Positions 8,532 to 17,002 of a stretch of DNA of 48,615 bases are shown in pieces. Source of the DNA: Limisphaerales bacterium (GTDB lineage: Bacteria; Verrucomicrobiota; Verrucomicrobiia; Limisphaerales; UBA11358); the NCBI GenBank assembly GCA_025362675.1, contig JANYFN010000166.1:1-48615 (forward strand), given 5' to 3'. How positions within the stretch are numbered: position 1 is the stretch's first letter; each line of letters opens with the position of its first letter. The notes below the pieces were generated by a model. That model was not told where the DNA came from, made no database searches, and worked only from the letters and a program-made list of their open reading frames with translations. A program made the translations under genes and the position numbers.

Positions 8532-11384
8532 TTAATCGGTCGCTTGATTCAACTCTTTTAATTTGGAAGCTACCTTGTTCCACGTGGGCGAATACTTAGG
8601 CGTTTTAGTCAGGCATCTATTGAGATATTGGACGGCTAAATTCGTTTCCCCAAATCCGAGTGAACTCTCGGCCAAGCCGTAATCAATGGCGGGGATATCT
8701 ACCGAGGCATTGGTCAGATCCAGAAAATCTGCCTGGGCGGCGGCGTAGTTCGTGACGCGTAGAAAGGCGATGGCTCGGTTGAACTTTGCGGGCGGGTAGT
8801 TAGTCAGTTCGAGGAGATGGTTCAGCACGGGGATGGCGGCTCCGGCCTGACCTGATTGGATCAGCAATTCGGATTTCGCCTGGAGCAGGAAAGGCTGGTC
8901 CGGCGTCTTATCCAGATAGTTGTTAAAGGTGGCTTCCGCTTGAGCGAAATCTTGCATCAAGATAAATTCTTGGACGATACTTTCAAGGCCGACAATATCA
9001 TCCGCGTGGATTGGAATGAGGTCGCTCAAAATCTGGCGCGCGGGCGCGAGATTGGTTTGGGACCGATAGAAATCGGCTTCCAGAAGGGCGAGCTTCAACT
9101 GGGCGGCATTCGTGGCGGGCCAGCTTTTGATGTCATCACGCAGTTGCGCGATCATGGTCGCCGTTCGACTGGCAAGATGGGTGCGCGTGTAGAGTGAGAT
9201 GAGTTCCAATTTCGGGGCCAACTCACTGGGAGCCAGTTCGGCGGCGCGCTCAAAATTCTGCATGGCTTGTCGAGGAAACCCGGCTTGGGAAAAGGTGTTG
9301 CCGAGCGCGAAACAAAAAGCCGGTTCATCGACCGGCCCAAAACGGCTGAGCAGCGAATTGACGGTTCCGATGTTTGCTAGCCCGCCTACAAGTCGGTCGG
9401 CGACGGCGATATTCATGGGGTGGCCGGCCTGTTGGTTGGTGTTGCAAAATAAATTACAATGGGCGATCCAGTTGGTCTCGTTCAAACTTATCGCTTGGAG
9501 AAAATATTGTTTGGCCTCGGGCCATCGTCCGGCGCGCTGGAGCTGCACTCCCCAGCCATCCAGGGCCATGGAATACCATGACTTAAGGATATCGCCCTGC
9601 ACAAAGGTCGCCGGCTCGAGTAAGAGTAGCTTTGCAAAATAGCTTTCTGACGCTAATGCGTTTCTTCGCCCTGCTTGCTCAAGGGATTCTAGGTGTGGCT
9701 TTGCCTCGGCCCATAACTTTTCAGTTTGCGCGAGTAAGTTGGCGGGAACCGGCGGAGGCAGCACGGTATCAGTCACAAAGGGTTTCAATTCATAGATTGC
9801 CCCAGCCGGCACAAGATAGAAGGCTTCAAGAAAATAACCGGAACTTGGGTGTAAATAGAAAACGCGATTAGAGGTGGTCTGCTGATTGATCCAATCCCGA
9901 AGTTCGTTCGCCGCAATCTGGCTGCGGCTGGTCGCTGGCACGCTCAGACCGGGATGCTGGCGCTGCAGCCAAGCCCGATATTCCATGGACGCAAGCGCAG
10001 TGACATTCACCGGCACCCAATCGTGCGCCTCAGGATGGCGCGACTGAGCCGCGCGAAACACCATCAACCGATCAGAAAAATCCGAGAGCATTATTCCGCC
10101 GCCCGCCGGTAGGGAGCGCACGGCTAATTCGCCAAATTGTTTCAGGGGTTGCTGATTTACTTGCGTCACCGCAAAATAATTACGCGGCGTCAGCAGCGTG
10201 ACGATTAAAGCGATTCCGACGAGCACTAGAACTGGAAAGCTGCGCTCCTGCCAAAAAAATAGGTGATCGAGAATGATCGGACGAATGGAAGGCGGAGTGT
10301 TTCTTTGCCCGCCAAGTAAAAGATTGCCCGCCAAGAGCCCTACTCCTAAGGCGATCAAAAAATCAAAACTTAGCAGCGGCAGGGCAAAATGAATCTGATT
10401 TTTCACGATGTTTCTCGGGCCATAAGTCGGATCCAAGGCGACCCATAAGCAACTTAGCAATAGGGCAAGCCTAAGTCCGCGATAGAGGAATATTTGTAAC
10501 TGGTCCATCGTCGGCTGATTATTCGGTTCGTCATCAAAGCGGCAGAGGAACCAGGCGAGTAACGGCAACAGATAAAACGCCAGCACCACGAATCCCAAAC
10601 CCGAATGGACGCGGAAGAAATAAAAGTATAAAGCCCCTAAGATGTGTCGGACTTGTTGCAACGACATTAACCAGGATTCTTTAAAGCTCAACGATGATCC
10701 GGGGAGGAGGCCGTTCGCCAGCGGCAGAATGACAAAGATCAAAAAACCGGCCAACCCCCAACCGGCGAGCCGGAGCACAAAATTTTTTTCCAAAAATCTC
10801 AGTGGCTGAATGGCAATTAATGCGACGATAAACGCTGGCAGTGTGAGGATCATCATCCAGTTCTCCGCCATCCCTAAGCCCCAGATAAAAACCGACGCGT
10901 GAAGCCACCGACTATTTTGATTCACCCGGAATTCCAGCAGACACCACGTTGCACTGGCCAACAGTAGCACTCCCAACATTTCACCCGTGGCAGCGGTCGC
11001 GTGTTGCCAGAAATTGAGATCCAATCCGCAGACGAACACGGCCAGAGCCAGCGGCAGACGCTGCCTCCATCCAGTGATGGCGAAGATTGGACTTGTCCAT
11101 GGTATCAACTCCAAGCAACGCGCGAGCAACGACAAGGTTCCGACCGCGCAGATTGCTGAGAAGAGATTCAGCAGGCCAGGCACCCAGCTTGCCGGGACAA
11201 GACGCAACGGTAAGGTCAACAGCCAAAGCAAAGGCTGCCCCACCCAAGGACGCCAATCCCAGCCACTGACTTTGGAGGCGAGCTCAAGATTGCTGATAGT
11301 AATACCCTGACTGAGCGTGACTAAGTAAACCAGTAAAGCACCCAATCCCAATATAACTGGAAAACGCCGTAGCAACGGTTTCAT
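8532..11384 (-). CDS. DUF2723 (TMEM260/PMT-like) polytopic membrane protein with TPR domain
   Basis: In this 950-residue protein the first ~410 residues form about ten transmembrane helices with sequence features of the DUF2723 family (WxWRPWVGQPLLWLLTLP, LDLNFWQHATAATGEMLG, GLGMAENWMM), which is related to protein O-mannosyltransferase-like GT-C enzymes. After a periplasmic linker, residues ~560-945 contain tetratricopeptide repeats, for example FPRQAMQNFERAAELAP. In animals TMEM260 glycosylates secreted domains; bacterial members are largely uncharacterised, so a sugar-transfer role acting on exported proteins or polymers is inferred. The acidic active-site motif near the first periplasmic loop is not obvious. 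It stands alone between a convergent small ORF and a divergent exported-protein gene, at the edge of the exopolysaccharide region. Confidence 0.75.
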   Translation of the reverse strand: MKPLLRRFPVILGLGALLVYLVTLSQGITISNLELASKVSGWDWRPWVGQPLLWLLTLPLRLVPASWVPGLLNLFSAICAVGTLSLLARCLELIPWTSPIFAITGWRQRLPLALAVFVCGLDLNFWQHATAATGEMLGVLLLASATWCLLEFRVNQNSRWLHASVFIWGLGMAENWMMILTLPAFIVALIAIQPLRFLEKNFVLRLAGWGLAGFLIFVILPLANGLLPGSSLSFKESWLMSLQQVRHILGALYFYFFRVHSGLGFVVLAFYLLPLLAWFLCRFDDEPNNQPTMDQLQIFLYRGLRLALLLSCLWVALDPTYGPRNIVKNQIHFALPLLSFDFLIALGVGLLAGNLLLGGQRNTPPSIRPIILDHLFFWQERSFPVLVLVGIALIVTLLTPRNYFAVTQVNQQPLKQFGELAVRSLPAGGGIMLSDFSDRLMVFRAAQSRHPEAHDWVPVNVTALASMEYRAWLQRQHPGLSVPATSRSQIAANELRDWINQQTTSNRVFYLHPSSGYFLEAFYLVPAGAIYELKPFVTDTVLPPPVPANLLAQTEKLWAEAKPHLESLEQAGRRNALASESYFAKLLLLEPATFVQGDILKSWYSMALDGWGVQLQRAGRWPEAKQYFLQAISLNETNWIAHCNLFCNTNQQAGHPMNIAVADRLVGGLANIGTVNSLLSRFGPVDEPAFCFALGNTFSQAGFPRQAMQNFERAAELAPSELAPKLELISLYTRTHLASRTATMIAQLRDDIKSWPATNAAQLKLALLEADFYRSQTNLAPARQILSDLIPIHADDIVGLESIVQEFILMQDFAQAEATFNNYLDKTPDQPFLLQAKSELLIQSGQAGAAIPVLNHLLELTNYPPAKFNRAIAFLRVTNYAAAQADFLDLTNASVDIPAIDYGLAESSLGFGETNLAVQYLNRCLTKTPKYSPTWNKVASKLKELNQATD

Positions 11385-11615
11385 ACCTCGCGATGATAAT
11401 CAAAGTATCCCAGAGGGGGAGAAAAAAGTAGAACGAGCCTGCAACACAGTTCTGGTCTTAGCCAACTGACAGCGCACGCAGACACCTCGGTGTTCACGGC
11501 TAAGGTTGAAAGCATTCTCCCCTGAGTTAAAATATTTATAGTGTCTGCCAGCAGTGGCGTTGGTTCGCAACGCCCCCTCTAGCCTAGCAAAAAATCATAC
11601 TTACGAGTAAGCACT
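11385..11615. other. Intergenic region between divergent genes
   Basis: This stretch separates the starts of the DUF2723 gene (minus) and the helical-repeat exported protein (plus). It is not coding in any convincing way. Apart from the palindrome and promoter listed next, I see no further element. Confidence 0.5.
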
Positions 11616-11630
11616 TAGGGGAAAACCCTA
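11616..11630. promoter_or_regulatory. Palindrome TAGGG-N5-CCCTA upstream of a promoter
   Basis: TAGGGGAAAACCCTA is a perfect 5-bp inverted repeat with a 5-bp spacer. It lies about 43 bp before a well-formed -35 box, a position typical of an activator site. The half-sites equal those of the palindrome at 47037-47051 in the stress island, suggesting a shared regulator (inference). Confidence 0.45.
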
Positions 11631-11672
11631 CTAAAATAGATAGACTAAACGTGCTGAAAGACGTTTTTCACA

Positions 11673-11702
11673 TTGACATTTAGGGTGTTTCTGATTTAAT
11701 GT
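11673..11702 (+). promoter_or_regulatory. Sigma70-type promoter for the helical-repeat exported protein
   Basis: TTGACA (11673-11678) and TAATGT (11697-11702) are separated by 18 bp. The predicted transcription start is near 11709, giving a 5' leader of about 27 nt before ATG 11736. GAGG at 11715 is the only, weakly placed, ribosome-binding candidate. Confidence 0.55.
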
Positions 11703-11735
11703 GAGCTGATTTTTGAGGTTATTAAATTCCTTTAT

Positions 11736-12515
11736 ATGAAAACACTTCACAACAACTTGGTATGCGCCATGGTGGCTATGGCGCTAGGAACAGCCGCAAC
11801 CGTCGGGGCGGCAAACAGCAAAGATTCAAGCGCCAGCTTTCCCGTTTTGAGCAAGGCGACGCAAATCGAGCTCCCAGCCAAGGCTGCGGAACTGGTTTCA
11901 AAAGCCGATGCCAAGCACCGCGAGCAAATGACGATTGACGTCGTCAAAGCAGCCGTGGGCTTAAACCCGGCCGCCGCGCCAAACATTGTGGCCAGCATTG
12001 CGCACGCAAATCCTGAAATGGCAGCCACCGCCGCTGCGACTGCCGCCTCACTCCTGCCCGATAATGCGGCCGAAATTGCCCGAGTTGCGGCTGTGGCAGC
12101 TCCGAAAAAATCCGGCCAGATTGTGACCGCAGTGTGCCGCGTTGTGCCGAAGCAATATAAAGCAATTGCCAACGCAGTTGCGGAAGCGGCACCCGATCAA
12201 ACCAAGCAGATTTTGGCGGGTCTCTCCACCGCCTTTCCCATGCTTGAGATGCCGCTTAACAAGATTATTTTATCCTACAGTGGCAACAATATTCCCACTG
12301 TGCCCTCAGTTCTTAACCAAGTGCCGTCCAGCCTAGTTCCCACGCCCACGGTTGCGCCGACCACGACTGCGACTGAGCCAACAGCTACCACGGGTTCACC
12401 GCAGCTTGCTCCGCCCACTTATGGCGCACCTTATGTGATACCTCCTGGCGGCCACGTAAACTTGGATCCAGGCTCGGGCGTAACAGTGCCTGTGCGTAAC
12501 TATGCGGCACCCTGA
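11736..12515 (+). CDS. Exported alanine-rich helical-repeat protein, hypothetical
   Basis: The 259-residue product has a signal peptide (about residues 1-25, ending VGAAN), an Ala-rich middle with imperfect helical repeats of roughly 18-20 residues (AAAPNIVASIAHANPEMAAT, AAEIARVAAVAAPKKSGQIV, KQYKAIANAVAEAAPDQTKQ), then a Pro/Thr-rich linker and a Gly/Pro tail. No enzyme motif is seen. Proteins with this build are common in Verrucomicrobia, often near exopolysaccharide and PEP-CTERM genes, but I know of no assigned function. It has its own promoter and a strong terminator, so it is a single-gene transcript. A structural envelope or matrix role is plausible but inferred. Confidence 0.72.
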   Translation: MKTLHNNLVCAMVAMALGTAATVGAANSKDSSASFPVLSKATQIELPAKAAELVSKADAKHREQMTIDVVKAAVGLNPAAAPNIVASIAHANPEMAATAAATAASLLPDNAAEIARVAAVAAPKKSGQIVTAVCRVVPKQYKAIANAVAEAAPDQTKQILAGLSTAFPMLEMPLNKIILSYSGNNIPTVPSVLNQVPSSLVPTPTVAPTTTATEPTATTGSPQLAPPTYGAPYVIPPGGHVNLDPGSGVTVPVRNYAAP

Positions 12516-12548
12516 CCATTCGTGAAATTTTATTGATTCGTTTTTTGC

Positions 12549-12580
12549 AACCCATCTTCACAAGCTGAAGATGGGTTTTA
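12549..12580 (+). terminator. Rho-independent terminator
   Basis: AACCCATCTTC pairs perfectly with GAAGATGGGTT (11 bp) around a 7-nt loop and is followed by TTTTA. It sits 34 bp after the stop of the helical-repeat exported protein. Confidence 0.85.
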
Positions 12581-12646
12581 GCTTGTAAACAAAAGCTGAT
12601 TACTCGAATCAAGAATTAACTGGTTCTAAGCTATATCGAATCATGA

Positions 12647-13102
12647 GGAAGCGTCAGTGTTTTTTCCCAGATTCAAGCCAATCCTCCGGTCGGCTGGCTT
12701 TTCGACGATGTCACGGTGACTAATACCTTCGCGCTCGGAAACCTTGTCACCAATTTTACATTTACTCCTGGGCAAGCAACCAACTATTGCTTAGAGGCGC
12801 GGGTGGTTTTATTTACCGAGTTCCCTTTGGCGTGGGGACCTTTCAAACGGTTGGCGACCGTAACTGGACCGCCGGCTATTGTGATGGCGGCACCAGTTGT
12901 CGCGCACAACCAAGTGCAACTCAACTTCACAGCAACGGCCGGACCGTTGAGCACGTTTCACCTGATTCAAGCTGATGTGCTCGGACAGGTTTGGATCACC
13001 AATGGGGAAGCGGTGCTGACAACTAATATTTTGGGCAGCGCTTATCGGTTCACGACCACCAATGGCCCCGCAAAGCGATTTTATAAGGTTCAGTCTCCTT
13101 AA
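12647..13102 (+). pseudogene. C-terminal remnant of a Verrucomicrobial secreted protein
   Basis: The frame is open from just after a TGA at 12644 to 13102 but has no proper start; the ORF track begins at a GTG inside it (12716). Upstream of that GTG the same frame reads PPVGWLFDDVTVTNT, the usual lead into this type of C-terminus. The rest ends with the fibronectin-like module (FHLIQADVLGQVW ... YRFTTTNGPAKRFYKVQSP) found at the ends of many exported proteins of this phylum. The catalytic or structural N-terminal part is missing. Most likely a truncated gene; a short expressed GTG-start protein without a signal peptide is less likely. Confidence 0.6.
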
Positions 13103-13219
13103 CACCGTGGAGCCAATCCGAAACACCAATGTTTTCGCGTTCATCGCTTACTCTTTGAACGAGAGCTTACTTGAAAACAAGCATCCTTCAGAGTATAGTC
13201 CCTTTCGTGTCGAGGTGAT

Positions 13220-15976
13220 GTGAAACCCTATTTACCATTAGTCTGCTGTTTTCGCTGGCTGCCGTTCTGCCTTTGGCTGATCACGCTCCCGTTGCGATCG
13301 GCGACTTTCGCGGTGACGACAACCAGCGATGGTGGCTTGGGTTCACTGCGCCAGGCAATCTTGAATGCCAATGGCAGTGCGGGGCCAAACACGATCACTT
13401 TTCAGATCAGCGGTTCCCCTCCGTTCACGATTCAGCCCACGTCGCCGTTGCCCTCTCTGGGAACACCGACGTTCATTAATGGAACGACGCAAACTGGTTT
13501 TCCGGGCACGCCGATAATCGAATTGGACGGCACTTTGGCCGGGGCCAATACAGTAGGACTGCAATTTCTATCCGCTGCCTGCGCCGTGCGGGGATTGGTC
13601 ATCAACCGATTCAATACGCAAGCGATTGTGATATCCGGCCCCTCGAATTCAGTTCAAGGGTGTTACCTTGGGACCGATTTCACCGGCAAGATCGCCCGTG
13701 GGAACGGTAGTTTTGGCATTTGGATTCAAAGCGTCGGAAACCTGATCGGCGGCGGCAACCCTGGAGATGGCAATCTCATTTCCGGCGGCAATGATACCGG
13801 CATCTACCTCAGTCAGGGGTCGAACTTAGTTCAAGGAAATCTGATCGGGGTCAGCATCAGCGGCACGAACGCGTTGAAAAATAGAAACAACGGCGTTGTC
13901 ATTGATAGTTGTAGCGGCAACCAGATTGGCGGCAACTCGGCATTAGTGCGCAATGTTGTTTCCGGCAACGGCCTGAGCGGAATTTATCTGAACACCAAAA
14001 ATGCCAGCGGCAACTTGATTCAGGGCAACTATCTGGGACTAGGGGTCACGGGCAACATTGTGGTGAGTAACGGGGGCGATGGCATTACGATTTTTGGCGC
14101 GGCCGCAAACACGATTGGCGGTATCGCTTCGGGCGCAGGCAACGTGATTTCAGGCAATGGATTGGCCGGCATTGCCTTCAACCTGAATACTGCGGTCAGT
14201 AACGTTGTTTCGGGAAATTTCATCGGCACCGACGCAGTTGGAAAAACGGCCCTCGGTAATAAAAATGCCGGCGTGGTCCTTTCGGCTTCAATTGGTAATC
14301 AGATTGGCGGCTCCATTGCCGGATATGGCAACGTGATTTCTGGTAACAATCAGGATGGAATTTTTCTTAAAGATAGCGCGCTACAGAATTTGATTCAGGG
14401 GAATTTGATCGGACTATCAGCAGCGGGCACTAATGCCATCCCCAACGGATTTAACGGAGTTTCCATCAGCGGAGCCGTTTCGAACATGCTCGGTGGGAAC
14501 ATTAGCACCGCACGCAATGTCATTTCCGGCAATACTTATAATGGCGTCGGCATTTTACAATTAAGCGATCTTGGCAATATTGTTCTCGGAAACTATATCG
14601 GCACGGATGCTGCGGGCACCAAGGGTATTGGCAACGCGTTGGCTGGCGTTCGGATTCAGGGCCGCTCGAATGTGATCGGCGGAGCGACCACTGGCAGCGG
14701 CAATGTGATTTCTGGCAATGGCCAACAGGGGATTTTTTTGTCGGGAACTAATGGCAATGTGACCGGCAATGTGATGATGGGAAATATTATCGGTCTAGAT
14801 GCGACTGGCGCGAATGCCTTGGGCAATGGCGACGCTGGCGTGGGCATCACCAGCGCAGCAAATAATCAAATCGGAGGAACTGCCACCGGTGCGCGAAACA
14901 TACTATCCGCCAATGCCGGAGAAGGTCTCTTCATTCTCAATGCCGGTGCCACGAACAATGTGGTTCAGGGAAATTATATTGGAACTGATCCAACGGGCTT
15001 AGTCGCACGGGGAAACATTTTTGAAGGCATCACAATTCAAAGCACAACCGGTAACCAGATCGGCGGTAACACGGCCGGGGCGGGTAACCTGATTTCCGCT
15101 AATGGCAATCGGGGTATTTATCTACTGACCGCCAGTTCCAATGTCGTTCAAGGCAACCGTATCGGCACCCAATCCGATGGCGTAAGCGCCATGGGAAATG
15201 TTTTTCACGGAATTGATATTGATAGTGGTTCGACCAACAACATTATCGGTGGCACGAATGTCGGCGCCGGCAATAGTCTCGCCTTTTCCCAATCTATCTA
15301 CGCTGGGGTGCGCGTGCGCGCTGGCGCCTTCAATAATTTGATCAGCGGCAACTCCATTTTTAGCAATGGCGCGCTCGGCATTGATTTGGGCAATAATGGC
15401 GTGGATGCAGTGGTGGCTTGTGAAAGCGGGGTGGCGGTAAACGCGGCGAACGCCGGGCAAAATTATCCGGTTTTGACGGCTGCCTTCAGCGGCACCCTCA
15501 CGCTCATTCGCGGGACCCTGAACAGCCTCAGTGGAAAAACTTATGCCTTGGAATTTTTTGCCAGTCCGGCGGGCGATGCTTCGGGATATGGCGAAGGACA
15601 ACTGTTTTTGGGACAAACCAAGCTGACACTTGGGAGCCTGTGCTCCTCGAATTTCGCGGTCACACTTCCGGTGGCCGTCCCGCCGAATTGGGTCGTTACC
15701 GCCACCGCCACCAACCCCACTAATAATACTTCAGAGTTTTCAGCCTGGCTTCCGGTTTTGTCAGTTCCGTCTCCCATACTGACCCGCTCAAGCCCAACCC
15801 AAATAGCTATTTCTTGGACCAACAATGGGGGGAGTTTCCAGTTGCAACAAACGATTAGCCTCTTGCCGACACTCTGGACCACGGTCACTGCCAGCCCTAT
15901 TTTGGCCAACGGATTTTATACGGTGAACTTGCCGCCCACCAACACGACCAGCTTTTATCGCTTGACCCCACAATAG
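13220..15976 (+). CDS. Secreted right-handed parallel beta-helix repeat protein (918 aa)
   Basis: An N-terminal signal peptide (about residues 1-28) precedes a 'TTTSDGGLGSLRQAI' segment typical of CSLREA/choice-of-anchor type beta-helix proteins. It is followed by roughly ten repeats of the pattern N-IGG-..GAGNVISGN-..GI.L-..N.VQGN.IGTD-..G..A.GN. These are rungs of a NosD/pectate-lyase-like parallel beta-helix. The C-terminal 100 residues form the beta-sandwich module ending SFYRLTPQ. No catalytic triad can be read from the rungs, so a polysaccharide-binding, lyase or adhesin role cannot be separated. GTG 13220 is preceded by GAGGTGAT, the best ribosome-binding sequence in this region, which supports this start. 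It is transcribed towards a convergent PEP-CTERM gene. Confidence 0.85.
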   Translation: MKPYLPLVCCFRWLPFCLWLITLPLRSATFAVTTTSDGGLGSLRQAILNANGSAGPNTITFQISGSPPFTIQPTSPLPSLGTPTFINGTTQTGFPGTPIIELDGTLAGANTVGLQFLSAACAVRGLVINRFNTQAIVISGPSNSVQGCYLGTDFTGKIARGNGSFGIWIQSVGNLIGGGNPGDGNLISGGNDTGIYLSQGSNLVQGNLIGVSISGTNALKNRNNGVVIDSCSGNQIGGNSALVRNVVSGNGLSGIYLNTKNASGNLIQGNYLGLGVTGNIVVSNGGDGITIFGAAANTIGGIASGAGNVISGNGLAGIAFNLNTAVSNVVSGNFIGTDAVGKTALGNKNAGVVLSASIGNQIGGSIAGYGNVISGNNQDGIFLKDSALQNLIQGNLIGLSAAGTNAIPNGFNGVSISGAVSNMLGGNISTARNVISGNTYNGVGILQLSDLGNIVLGNYIGTDAAGTKGIGNALAGVRIQGRSNVIGGATTGSGNVISGNGQQGIFLSGTNGNVTGNVMMGNIIGLDATGANALGNGDAGVGITSAANNQIGGTATGARNILSANAGEGLFILNAGATNNVVQGNYIGTDPTGLVARGNIFEGITIQSTTGNQIGGNTAGAGNLISANGNRGIYLLTASSNVVQGNRIGTQSDGVSAMGNVFHGIDIDSGSTNNIIGGTNVGAGNSLAFSQSIYAGVRVRAGAFNNLISGNSIFSNGALGIDLGNNGVDAVVACESGVAVNAANAGQNYPVLTAAFSGTLTLIRGTLNSLSGKTYALEFFASPAGDASGYGEGQLFLGQTKLTLGSLCSSNFAVTLPVAVPPNWVVTATATNPTNNTSEFSAWLPVLSVPSPILTRSSPTQIAISWTNNGGSFQLQQTISLLPTLWTTVTASPILANGFYTVNLPPTNTTSFYRLTPQ

Positions 15977-16013
15977 TCGGCAACGTGGTGGCAGCGGGGT
16001 AACAAATAAAAAA

Positions 16014-16042
16014 GGGAGCGCAATCAGATTGAATGCACCCCC
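16014..16042 (-). terminator. Rho-independent terminator of the PEP-CTERM gene at 16070
   Basis: Read on the minus strand, GGGGGTGCA pairs with TGCGCTCCC (9 bp including two G-T pairs) and is followed by TTTTTTATTT. It lies just downstream of the minus-strand PEP-CTERM gene. A second small palindrome, GTAAATC/GATTTAC, lies at 16043-16061. Confidence 0.65.
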
Positions 16043-16069
16043 GTAAATCAAAACGATTTACAAATATAA

Positions 16070-16795
16070 TTATTCTTTGACAGTGCGGACGATACGCCGT
16101 TGGCGAAGACCGAAGGCCAAACACAACCCGCCAACCAAACCCAAGCAAATGGTTGAAGGTTCGGGAACATCTGCAATGTAGAATCGCGCGCCAAAATTGT
16201 TGGGGCCGGAAGATGGCGTTTGCAACAATTGCCAGCTAGATACGGGTGAAGCCTTGAACCAGTAGTCGTTGTATGAATTGCCGGTCGTGACGCTATTATA
16301 CAACTCCAATCCGAGTGAGTCGGGGCCGCTTAGACCTGAAATGGTGATGGCCAAAGTGAAGTCACTGGGAACTGACAGCGTTAATCCTGACTCAATCACC
16401 CTCAAGCCATATCCGCCGGTTCCGTCATAGGGAGCATAGGGCTGATAAGCCACGGAAGGGGGCGCGAATGTGAATGTATCGTTAAAAAGAGACGCGGAAG
16501 GCGAAGGAAAGCCGCCAACCAGAGCTCCGGCGTTGCTGTATATACTGACGTTCATGCTAACGGTTCCAGTTAACAAATTCGTCGGATTGTATAGTTCGAA
16601 CTCGAAACTAGTAATCGTCGCCGACCCTGTCAAAAGAATCTCATTGCCCACGGTATATCCGTTAGCCAAGTTCAGGCTTCGCAACGTATTTACTGTAGAG
16701 TTGTCATAAACTAAGGTGTCAGCCTTGACGACATGGTTGACGGCCAGAAAAAGGCTTACGCCTGCGGTAAGAGTTTTGGAAATGATTGTTTTCAT
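16070..16795 (-). CDS. PEP-CTERM sorting-domain protein (241 aa)
   Basis: A signal peptide (about residues 1-25, ending VVKA) leads into a beta-rich domain starting DTLVYDNSTVNTL. This is the style of 'choice-of-anchor R/PEP-CTERM' proteins, with a GYGLRVIESGL strand. The C-terminus is VPEPSTICLGLVGGLCLAFG followed by RQRR, a canonical PEP-CTERM signal. It should be exported, cut by an exosortase encoded elsewhere, and released or attached to surface polysaccharide. It is transcribed divergently from the WecA-like gene and convergently with the beta-helix gene. No catalytic motif is visible. Confidence 0.88.
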   Translation of the reverse strand: MKTIISKTLTAGVSLFLAVNHVVKADTLVYDNSTVNTLRSLNLANGYTVGNEILLTGSATITSFEFELYNPTNLLTGTVSMNVSIYSNAGALVGGFPSPSASLFNDTFTFAPPSVAYQPYAPYDGTGGYGLRVIESGLTLSVPSDFTLAITISGLSGPDSLGLELYNSVTTGNSYNDYWFKASPVSSWQLLQTPSSGPNNFGARFYIADVPEPSTICLGLVGGLCLAFGLRQRRIVRTVKE

Positions 16796-17002
16796 CGGTT
16801 AATCCCATCTAATTTAGTCGAGTTTTTAAAAACCTCGCACGCTATCATAGACTAATGGGTTGCCGTGTCAACTTCAATTTGTAGAAAGTATAGGAAATTA
16901 TGGCGTGCAAAAGGTGTTCGGAATAGAAAAATACTCTTGAATTACTTCGCGGTTCCGAATAAGATCATGGTTCGTAGGGGTATTGATATCAGAACTCGGC
17001 AT

